From Helianthus annuus (lineage: Eukaryota; Streptophyta; Magnoliopsida; Asterales; Asteraceae): 64,000 nt of DNA. The position numbers were made by a program, and so were the translations under genes. Shown here piece by piece: positions 44,099 to 54,200 of the stretch (the stretch's first letter is position 1; each line of letters starts with the position of its first letter). Below the pieces are notes generated by a model. It was not told where the DNA came from. It ran no database searches and saw only the letters and a list, made by a program, of their open reading frames with translations. The stretch covers positions 141,566,820 to 141,630,819 of the forward strand of contig NC_035449.2 in NCBI RefSeq assembly GCF_002127325.2, in the 5' to 3' direction.

Positions 44099-46799
44099 AT
44101 GGCTGCCTCAAACAACAGTCCACCTCCAGCTGAACACACTATTCCCCTAATCACTGAAGCTGAATATCTTCCTTTGAAGAACAACAATGAAGCAATGAAC
44201 ACCAATATCGAACAATATGATGTGAAGTGTCAAATTCTCATTGAGTTTCTGATCAGAAGCCCAATAGCTCATGCTCTTACAAAGACCAGAGAGGTACCAA
44301 AAAGATTGATACAACAGGTTGTACATACTCTCGAAGCTCATAGAACAGATATGGAGCTCACAACACTTGTATGGGAAGATATCTTCATCAGAATCACACC
44401 AGAGAAAATAAGGGAATGTTTGGAACTACCCTTAAATCAAGAGTATGAAGGTGCACCTCCAAAAGAAGACATGTTTGAACAACTTGATGCTGTAATGGGA
44501 TGCAAGGCGAAGATTTCAAAAATCAACTAGTTCAAGAGGAACAAGCTACCTGCCTTCTGGCAAGTATTGATGGAAATATTGAATAAATGTTTATCATCCA
44601 AGATCGGAGGTACGGATCAGATAAATACGAATATTCTAACAATCATGTTCAGCCTTATAACTGGGTTGAATATTGATTTTGGAACAGAAATATTTAATCT
44701 GATCAAAAGATCAATTCTGACCAAAACTGGAAAGATAGATTCACATCTACCATTTCCCATATTTTTATCCATCATAATTATTTCTGATGCTTTTTCTGAA
44801 AGAAATCTGCAAACTCCAAAATCAAAATATATGTGGAGATCAGAAATTATGAGACCCTGAAGTGCTGCAGGGTCTTGGAAGTCAGACTTTGATGTACCTG
44901 TTCTACCAGAAAATATGATGGATCTTGTATCAGAAAGTTCATCATACAGAGCAGAATACATGAGAATGTTAAGTAGGCAAGCAGAAACAAAAGAAGGATT
45001 TGAAAAGATATCGCCCATGGAGCATGATGCAGAAGAATCAACAACACCAAGAATAGAGCAGCAGGATGAATCTGATCCACATCTTGCTGATCAAGATGTG
45101 CTTATGACTCTTGCAACAGAAGAACATCATGCTGAAGGCTCACATATTGGAAAAACAAGTGCTACAAAATCTAAACTCAATTTATTTTATACTTCTGGAA
45201 GTGATTCTGATGAATCGATTCAACCAAGATATGAAATATTACAAAGAAGCACTGTTTTTACAAAACAAAATGTGAGTGAAACAAAAGACCCATTTTCTGA
45301 GTCAAACTCTGAGGAGGAAAATGTGGTAACAACAGGTGGAGATCAGTTCACTGATCAAGGAAACCTGGATGAGAAAAATAAAAGTTTCTCAACAACTCAT
45401 GGAGAACTTGAAAAGGTTCAAGGATGTGAGGAAAACCAGGACTTGAATTTGTTTCAAATTTCTGGTGAGGAAACAGAGAATTTGGATACTTTGAATCCTC
45501 TTAGCCTCAGAACATCAGAAAATGTGTTTTCTGGTGGTGTTAGAAGGGAAACATCGGTTGTTTCTCCTATTTCCCAAGAACAACCATCTATGTCTCCAAA
45601 ACAACTTCATAAAGAACTTAAAGATGAAGCAGCTGCTGAGAAAACAGTCATGAACGAAAAACTTGATCTGATACTGGAAGAAATCAGAAATAAAAAATCA
45701 GAAGTCAAAGCTCTATCAGAGACTGTCAAAGCTGTGCAGAAACAAACTGAAGAAAATAGTGCAGCTCTCAAAGAAATACAAAAGTCATCAGAAAACAAAG
45801 GAACTTCTTCAGAAATGGAAAAGGCTCTTAAAGAACTGCGTGATATCAAGAAAAAGATGACAGAAATTGCAACTGCTGGAGAAAGTTCAAGTTCAGGAAG
45901 GCTTCTTGAAGAAATACAACTGCTCAGAGCCAACAGCAGCAGTCTAACTGAGGCTATTGAAAAGTTGGTACAGGAATTAAGTGAACAAAGAAGCAAAGAA
46001 AATTTAGGAGTTTCAGAAAATAAAGAAGCAAGAAGAAACAAACAATCAATCTCTTACTAACATTCATTTGCTAGTTAAAAGATTGCAATACAATGTTGCC
46101 ACACTGGAAAAAGTTGATCTTCATAAACTAAAGACTCCAATTCCACAAGAAAGCCAAGCAAAAGAGTCAGAAAGTCCCCAACATCACCCAGAAACCATCC
46201 AACGAGAACAAATAAAGCAAACAGAAGCTGTAACAGTTCAAAAAGAAAAACAGACCATGGGTCCACCACCAGATAAACAAAACTTACCCATGGGTCCTCC
46301 ACCAAAAATATCAAAGCCAGATACTTCAAGTTTCCAACATAAAGAATACACTTCAGCTCATCCATCAACTACAACCATCACTGGAGAAACAGAATTTAGT
46401 ATAAGGATGGACACAAAAGAGAAGCGGAGAATGGAACATGAAGTGACCTCTTCAAAAAGGCCAAGAAAAATAATGAGAGAAGACTCAGAAGGCAAGATCA
46501 AAGAATCAGAAGTGCTGGAAGGTGATCTACACACAATCATGTATCCAGAAGAACATCTGAAGCACTACTATTGGAAAGGTTCAGTAGACAACCCAACAAG
46601 GCCACTCTCACCAATGAGTGAAGGTATTTATGAAGAAAGAAAGAATGGCAGCCGGGTGATATTGCACAACAAATTGACCAATCCAATAGTATCAATTGAA
46701 AGAGTTGATACTTTGACTACTGGAGGAGGCTTACTAGGGATTGAAAGTCAAAAGAAGTACACCATAGTCAGAAAAGACAAAGATGTTCAAAAAGTTACT
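44099..46799 (+). pseudogene. Env-like/extra ORF 2 of the SIRE-type element, cut by insertion
   Basis: A long frame starting at ATG 44099 ('MAASNNSPPPAEHTIPLI') is broken by stops at 44528-44530 and 44858-44860 and by a frameshift near 46045-46060. It is then cut at 46800 by the LTR of the second Ty3 element. The middle (about 45600-46000) is a probable coiled coil rich in Glu/Lys/Leu ('LDLILEEIRNKKSEVKALSE'). The later part has the short repeat 'MGPPPDKQN/MGPPPKIS'. The final codons of the open frame after 46800 belong to the LTR, not to this gene. No known enzyme domain was recognised. Confidence 0.65.
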
Positions 46800-49060
46800 T
46801 GTGACAACTCGAATTTCCACGATTTCTATCTTCGCATTTATTACACGTTAATTGTCTGGATTGTTTGTTTACATGACTAGTGGTTTCGCAACGGAACACG
46901 TTTGTAATATGTTAAACCATATTGTGAATGATATGTTACATTTGATGTGCATGAGTGTGTTGCTGATATAAGATTGTAGGTTGGTTAGCATATGTGTTGT
47001 GTTGTTTGAGTTATATAATGGATCACATGCCAAACATCCCTCACGAAAATACCCATGGCCGAAAACACAATATGTGTTTTCGTCCACTTGCTTGCCAACG
47101 AAAACCAAATGGGCTTTGGCCCAGTAGCGATTAGATATAAGGTCTTGTTCTTAACCTTTACGCGAATTCGGTAACTGGCAACCCTAAATCATCTCTCGCA
47201 TTCTCTCTCTCTCGCTACCCTTGAACCTGACGGCAAACTTGTTGTTGACTCGACTCATCGCGGTTAGTGTTAACCTTTAACCGATTGTTTGATTTAAAGC
47301 AATTGTATGAACGATTTCTTGTTTATTATCATAAATATGATTGTGTTGTGAACATAAGACTGGATTATCGTTATGTGTGTGTATATATGTTCACCAACTG
47401 TTATATATATTGGATGGTATGCTCGACCGTGTGTGCCTGTCATCGATGATCTGAATGATATTAACGTGATATGTTGTTGTGAACTGATTAACTTAGGTGA
47501 TTGCATGAATAGATCAGATTGATCAAAAGGCTGTTATTATCGATGTAAATGTTAGGCGGTGTTAGGGTTGTTGTAGTTTGTAACTGTTGTTTGATGATGA
47601 TGCCATGACCACGAAGACACAGACATCACGAAAACACAAGGGTCAGACGAAATCCCCTTTGTGTTTTCGTCACACCTCAAATTCAACGAAAACCTTAAGG
47701 ATTTCGCCAAACAATTTTCATTCAAAAGGGTTTTCGGCCCAATTAGTTTTCGCCAAAAGAGTTTCCGGCCCAACTGTGATTTCGGCCCAAGTTTGGTTTT
47801 CGGCCCAAGCTTGGTTTTCGCCCATTAAGTGATTTCGTTTGGTGATCTGTAACTGTGTATCTCGTATGTTGATATTGTTACTTGGTTAGCTTTGTTAGGT
47901 TTAACTCTGTTAGTTGATAAATCATGTTAAATTGATTAACGTAGTTAAGTTAACCTTATTAACCAAGTTATATGTGTTAACTATGTTGAGTAACTAATGC
48001 TATTAGTTTGATTAATTAACACTGTTTGTTTGTTAAAACCGTAAAGGGTTAACACTGTTAAGTTAAGCTCGCAACCCCGTTAAATATGTAACTCAGTTAA
48101 AGGTGTTGATTCCGTTAATCTTGTTGACCTTGTTAAGTGTTGATATTGTTAAACCTGTTAATTGATTTGACTGCTTACGTGACATACGATATTAAATACT
48201 AAGCACCTTATGACATAGATTTGCCTGTGAAACATTTTGAGTTCGAAACTGATTATACATACGTGCGTACTATAGGTCGTGATTGATTAACTGTGCGCGT
48301 GTGTATTTCTTTAGCATACCGAGCAAACCAAGGTGAGTTCACACAGCCAAGGCATGGGTTCCCGGGTGGGAATGGGATTTTGTTGAATTATTGTACATAC
48401 TCAGCTGATAGAACCTAACGAATAAGCTACGACTAGACTAGTGACACTTACTAAACTGATCTTCGCACACCTGCCAAGGGTTGGCCGCGATATTATGACT
48501 GACTTCGCACACCTGCCTTTGGAAGGCCGCGAACTAAACTTACTAACATCTTCGCACACCTGCCTGGTAGGCCGCGATACAAATAAACCTAGTCTAGAAT
48601 ACTTGGGAGAAACGTCCCCTAACATCTTCGCATACCTGCCCGGGAGGCCGTGATGGAAATATAATACATGATATAAACGAACGAACATACTATTACTCAC
48701 ACTATACTATTACTGAACTGTTAACTGTGAACTCGCTCAACTAGTTGTTGACTCTCTGCTGCATGCCTTGCAGGACCTTAGGTACTTATGGAGCTTGCAC
48801 AAGGAGGAGCAGGTCGTTGTGGGATTCGGATCGTAGACATTATGTTAAACAATTGAACTTATAACTTTACTTTGGATTTTCATTATTATGCTTCCGCTAT
48901 TGATACTATGTTTGGTTTGGAACATCAATCGTATTGATTTGGGTTTTACAAACTATCTTATTTATATTATGCTATGTTCAATATGATTGATGGCTTGATC
49001 CTGGTCATGTCACGCCTCCAAGCGGTGGTACTCCGCGTGTGGATTTTTGGGGGTGTGACA
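46800..49060 (+). repeat. 5' LTR of the second Ty3 element (family C)
   Basis: TGTGACAACTCG ... GGGGGTGTGACA, 2261 bp. It contains the inverted repeat CGAAAACACA-ATA-TGTGTTTTCG (47060-47082), a weak TATA-like GATATAAG (about 47134), a second larger hairpin of the same motif (47628-47670), TTTCGGCCCAA repeats (47710-47825), and four CTTCGCACACCTGCC/GGCCGCGA units (48463-48655). Confidence 0.95.
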
Positions 49061-49063
49061 GAT

Positions 49064-49075
49064 TGGTATCAGAGC
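49064..49075 (+). promoter_or_regulatory. Primer-binding site of the second Ty3 element
   Basis: TGGTATCAGAGC three bases after the LTR. The same site recurs after every LTR-derived part of the tandem array (first at 56469-56480). Confidence 0.95.
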
Positions 49076-49382
49076 CATTGGTTATAGAGAACTTGGTTTT
49101 AATATGGGAAAACGTTTTATTAAAACCAGACTATAACCAGAACAGTGCTCTCAACGATCCACAACGACGCTTCGCTCCACGTGCAAGACTCGACATCCTA
49201 GGTAATAAGGTTTATGTTTATTACCTGCTTGCTAGAATTGCATAGAACTTTGCTCGTAGTATGCTTACCTTACTTTTGCTCACTACTTGTTACTGCCTAA
49301 GAACCTCTATGTGCTTACACTCTTCTGTCATCGCTCTATTCGCGAACCTCTCTAACTCATGTTGCATTTGCTATGAAGAATC

Positions 49383-49470
49383 ATGTCTGGACGAATTAAC
49401 ATGACTCAAGCCCAGCTAGAGGCTCTCGTTCAAGCTCAAGTTGCTGCGGCACTTGCAGCTACTCAAGCAG
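49383..49470 (+). CDS. Gag exon 1 of the second Ty3 element
   Basis: ATG at 49383 opens 29 codons ('MTQAQLEALVQAQVAAAL', an amphipathic helix) plus one base. They align with the N-terminal helix of Gag in the complete Ty3 element ('[18 protein letters not shown]'). The unspliced frame meets TAG at 49500-49502. Joining 49470 to 49561 restores the frame as Gly-Gln-His into Gag. The region is kept unchanged in every unit of the tandem array. Confidence 0.7.
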
Positions 49471-49560
49471 GTAGTATACCCTGCCGTATAGACACACACT
49501 AGGATCTTTAGATCCTACATTAACTCTCGTATTTAACCTTGTCCTATTCGTACACAATAG
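49471..49560 (+). other. Probable 90-bp intron in gag
   Basis: Starts CAG|GTAGTATACC and ends TACACAATAG|GTCAAC, standard GT-AG borders. It carries an in-frame stop, a T-rich part and a possible branch site (TTAAC, about 49519). Removing it joins the N-terminal helix to the rest of Gag in frame. The evidence is sequence only; no transcript was seen. Confidence 0.65.
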
Positions 49561-52500
49561 GTCAACACGTGCAGCAGCCTGTCTGCACTTTCAAGAACTT
49601 CATGGACTGTCGTCCAAGTACTTTCAGTGGCACCGAGGGGGCAGTGGGACTCCTCCATTGGTTTGAGAAGCTAGAGTCAGTGTTCGAAATGTGTGAATGC
49701 CCTGAGGCACGCAGGGTCAAGTATGCCACTGGCACGTTGGAAGGGATTGCGCTCACCTGGTGGAACGCGCAAGTACAGATCCTAGGGTTGGCAGCTGTTA
49801 ACGCCACACCTTGGGAGGATTTCAAGGAATTGATTAAACGTGAGTACTACACACGAGACGACATTCACAAGTTGGAGAATGAGCTATACCACCTGAAGAT
49901 GACGGGGTCAGAGATTGAGGCTTACACGAAACGGTCAAATGAACTGGCCATCTTATGTCCAACGATGGTGGACCCTCCAGTTAAGCGCATCGAGTTGTAT
50001 CTTAAGGGGCTTGCGCCAGAGATTCAGAGCCACGTGACGTCGGCTAACCTCAACAACATCCAAGACATTCAGCGTCTTGCTCACCGACTCACCGATCAGG
50101 CAGTGGATCAGAACAAGCTGCCAAAACGCATCAGTGCTACCACTACTGCCACTACTACTCCAGCTACTACTTCTGCCACACCCAGCGAGAACAAAAGAAA
50201 GTGGGATGGGGATTCCAGCAGGGGATCAGTATCTGTTCAGTCCCAAACACAGCAGCGTCGCACCAACGACTACCAAAGTCCGAATCAGCAATCATCAGGC
50301 AGTCAGGGGCAGAGTGGATATAGGGGAACTCACCCGTGGTGTAACAGGTGCAACAAACACCACAGTGGAAGGTGTCGCAGGGAACGTTGTCAAAGATGCC
50401 TCAAGCCGGGTCATGAGGCGAAGGATTGTAGAAGCTCACGGCCAGCAAATCAGAACCAGCAACTCCCACCGCCAACTCCACAGAACCAGCAGCAGCAGCC
50501 ACAGCGTGGAAACCGGGGATGTTTCCAGTGTGGGGCTGAAGGTCACTACAAACGTGATTGCCCTCAACTTAACCAGAACCAGAATCGCAACAACAACAAT
50601 CAGGGCAACGGGAACAATAACAACAACAACGGGGGAAACAACAACAACAATGGCAACGAAGCTCGGGGTCGTGCTTTTGTGCTAGGTCGGGGTGACGCAG
50701 TGAATGATCCCAATGTGGTTATGGGTAAGTTTCTTCTCGACGATATTTACGTTACTGTCTTATTTGATTCGGGTGCTGATACAAGTTATATGTCCTTGAA
50801 AATGAGTAAACTGTTAAAACGTACACCAACACCCCTAAACACTAAACATGTCGTAGAGTTAGCGAATGGTAAGAGCGTAGAAGCCGCACACGTAATCAAG
50901 GGTTGTAGCATCGTTTTAGCTGGTCAGACTTTCTCGATTGATCTTATACCCATAGTTTTGGGTAGTTTCGACGTTGTCATCGGTATGGATTGGTTGTCCC
51001 AACATCACGCAGAAATTTTATGCAAGGAAAAGATCATCCGTATTCCTCTCTCTAGTCAGGAACCTCTTGAAGTTCAAGGCGACAAGAGTGGTGCTGTGGT
51101 TGGCATCATCTCTTTCTTAAAGGCGCAGAAATGTTTACGAAAGGGGCACACTGCAATCCTGGCACTTGTCACTGACGCATCAGCAAAGGAAAAGAAGCTG
51201 GAGGATATTCCAGTTGTACGTGACTTTCCTCAGGTGTTTCCTGAAGATCTACCCGGTTTACCGCCTCATCGCCAAGTCGAATTCCAGATTGAGTTAGCTC
51301 CTGGAGCAGCACCAATAGCCCGCGCACCGTATCGTTTAGCTCCAACTGAACTGGAAGAACTTTCAAAGCAACTACAAGAGCTCTTGGATAAGGGCTTTAT
51401 TCGTCCAAGCTCTTCGCCTTGGGGAGCTCCAGTGTTATTTGTGAAGAAGAAAGACGGTACGTTCAGAATGTGCATCGACTACCGTGAACTAAACAAGGTG
51501 ACGGTGAAGAACCGTTATCCTCTTCCGCGTATAGACGACTTATTCGACCAGTTGCAGGGGTCGAGTTACTACTCCAAGATAGACTTGAGGTCGGGGTATC
51601 ATTAGCTGAGAGTCCGGGATGAGGACGTCTCAAAAACCGCTTTCAGAACTCGCTACGGTCACTACGAGTTTCTAGTCATGCCATTTGGGCTTACGAACGC
51701 GCCGGCAGTTTTCATGGATCTTATGAACAGGGTGTGCAAACCCTATCTAGACAAGTTCGTCATTGTCTTCATCGACGACATTCTGATCTACTCCAAGAGT
51801 CAGGAGGAACATGAGCAGCACTTACGTCTTATCTTGGAACTTCTTCGAAAGGAACAACTGTACGCAAAATTTTCAAAATGTGACTTCTGGCTTCGTGAAG
51901 TCCACTTTCTAGGCCACGTAGTGAACAAGGATGGGATCCATGTCGATCCATCCAAGGTGGATTCGATCAGAAACTGGCCTGCACCGCGAACACCAACGGA
52001 AATACGTCAATTCTTGGGTTTGGCGGGTTACTACAGACGGTTTATCAAAGACTTCTCCAAGATCGCACAGCCGCTTACACTACTGACACAGAAAGGTGTC
52101 ACGTACCGTTGGGGAGATTCCCAGGAAGCCGCTTTTCAGTACTTAAAGGATAGGCTTTGCAGCGCGCCTATTCTCTCATTGCCAGAGGGCACGGATGATT
52201 TTGTGGTCTATTGTGACGCGTCGATACAGGGACTTGGTTGTGTATTGATGCAGCGGGATAAAGTTATTGCCTACGCTTCGCGACAACTCAAGATTCACGA
52301 ACGAAACTACACGACGCACGATTTAGAGCTGGGAGCTGTTGTTTTCGCGCTTAAGATATGGCGACACTACCTGTACGGTACCAGGTGCACCATTTACACC
52401 GATCACAGGAGTCTCGAGCATATTCTTAAGCAAAAGGATTTGAACATGCGTCAACGAAGATGGGTTGAACTTCTGAACGATTACGAATGCGCCATCAAGT

Positions 52501-54064
52501 ACCATCCAGGCAAGGCCAATGTTGTGGCTGATGCTCTCAGTCGGAAAGACACTCTACCTAGACGTGTACGAGCCTTGCAGCTCACTATTCAGTCCGGTCT
52601 TCCTGCACAGATACGAACTGCTCAGATAGAAGCATTGAACCCCGAAAACGTCAAGGCTGAAGCCTTACGCGGCTCAAGGCAACGAATGGAACAAAAGGAA
52701 GATGGTGCATACTATGTAACGGGGCGTATTTGGGTCCCACTTTATGGCGGATTACGAGAACTTGTGATGGATGAAGCTCACAAGTCTCGCTACTCGGTAC
52801 ATCCAGGTTCGGATAAAATGTACCACGACATCAGAACTACATACTGGTGGCCAAGCATGAAAGCCCACATCGCTACTTACATCGGCAAGTGTTTGACTTG
52901 TGCAAAAGTCAAAGTGGAGTATCAGAAACCAGCGGGCCTACTTCAACAACCCAAGATACCGCAATGGAATGGGAAGAAATTTCCATGGATTTCGTTACAG
53001 GTCTACCCAGATCCCAGCGTGGGAATGATACCATATGGGTGATCGTGGATCGACTCACCAAGTCTGCACACTTCCTGGCTATAAAGGAAACGGATAAGTT
53101 CTCCACTCTCGCAGACGTTTATCTCAAAGAAGTTGTTTCGAGGCACGGGGTGCCCACCTCCATCATTTCAGATCGGGATGCACGATTCACGTCAGAGCTA
53201 TGGCAAGCGATGCACAAATCTTTTGGCTCACAGTTAGATATGAGCACAGCGTATCATCCTCAGACGGATGGACAGTCTGAGCGAACGATCCAAACTCTTG
53301 AAGACATGCTTCGGGCATGCGTTATTGATTTCGACAACGGCTGGGAAAAACATCTCCCTTTGGTGGAATTCTCATACAATAACAGCTATCACACCAGCAT
53401 TCAAGCCGCTCCATTCGAGGCATTGTACGGGCGTAAATGCCGGTCACCTCTCTGTTGGGCAGAGGTGGGGGATAGTCAGATTACGGGTCCAGAGATTATA
53501 GTGGACGCCACGGAAAAGATTGCACAAATACGACAACGCATGGCGGCAGCACGCGACCGTCAGAAAGCATACGCGGATAAGCGTAGGAAACCATTGGAAT
53601 TTCAGGTCGGGGACCGGGTTTTGCTTAAAGTCTCACTTTGGAAGGGTGTGGTTCGCTTTGGCAAACGGGGCAAACTAAATCCGCGATACGTCGGACCGTT
53701 CGAGATCATTGAGAAAATAGGCAAAGTGGCCTACAAGCTAAACCTACCAGCTGAACTCGGTGCAGTTCACAACGTATTCCACGTGTCGAATCTGAAGAAA
53801 TGTCTGTCAGATGAGACCCTCATAGTTCCTTTTAAGGAACTCACTATCGACGAGCGGTTGCAGTTCGTCGAGGAGCCAGTTGAAATCACGGACTGGGATG
53901 TTAAGGTCCTCAAAAACAAGAGAATCCCTCTTGTTCGAGTTCGTTGGAACTCCCGTCGTGGCCCAGAGTACACCTGGGAACGCGAAGACCAGATGACAGA
54001 AAAGTATCCCCAGTTATTCGAAACCAATACAACCACTGCTGAGGCTGAAGCTACTACTCCATAA
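49561..54064 (+). pseudogene. Gag-Pol of the second Ty3 element (stop and frameshift)
   Basis: One polyprotein like that of the complete Ty3 element. Gag continues ('[17 protein letters not shown]') with two CCHC knuckles (about 50387-50428 '[14 protein letters not shown]' and 50520-50561 '[14 protein letters not shown]') and an Asn-rich linker. Protease DSGA is near 50767. RT begins near 51280. A TAG at 51603-51605 replaces the Gln after 'LRSGYH'. The same frame goes on through FIDD (about 51769-51780), RNase H ('VVYCDAS', 'TDHRSLEHI') and the integrase zinc site. A one-base loss near 52965-52970 shifts the frame. The integrase core ('MDFVTG', 'SDRDARFTS', 'TDGQSERTI'), GPF segment and chromodomain-like tail are intact to the stop at 54062-54064. 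It needs another element's proteins to move. Confidence 0.9.
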
Positions 54065-54200
54065 TTTCGGGACGAAATTCCAAATCAACGGGGGGATGAT
54101 GTGACACCCCAGGAAAACCAGTGAACGATACAACTTACCTAGCTTCTTCAGTGAGTGCGTACCAAATTTCGGGACGAAATTTCTTCTAAGTTGGGGATAA
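54062..54200 (+). promoter_or_regulatory. Doubled palindrome and polypurine module before the 3' LTR
   Basis: Two successive copies of AATTTCGGGACGAAATT (about 54064-54080 and 54165-54181). The first is followed by CAACGGGGGGATGA and then TGTGACACCCCAGG, a complete polypurine tract plus LTR-like start. The second is followed by AAGTTGGGGATAATG directly before the real LTR at 54201. The first copy overlaps the pol stop codon. Confidence 0.7.

Larger units (their letters stand above)
35634..46799 (+). mobile_element. Ty1/Copia element, SIRE/Maximus type, decayed and truncated
   Basis: Order: truncated 5' LTR (35634-36388), primer-binding site (36391-36402), gag with zinc knuckle, protease, integrase, reverse transcriptase and RNase H (to 41791), then two env-like extra frames (42335-43150 and 44099-46799). 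The extra 3' coding region is the mark of the SIRE/Maximus lineage. Stops, frameshifts and a changed RT catalytic residue make it inactive. The 3' end and 3' LTR are missing in the window because the second Ty3 element is inserted at 46800. Confidence 0.9.

Noticed and set aside
44617..45080. Minus-strand frames of 133 and 77 codons
   Set aside because: Antisense to the env-like frame, with composition explained by complementarity and no motif or promoter support.
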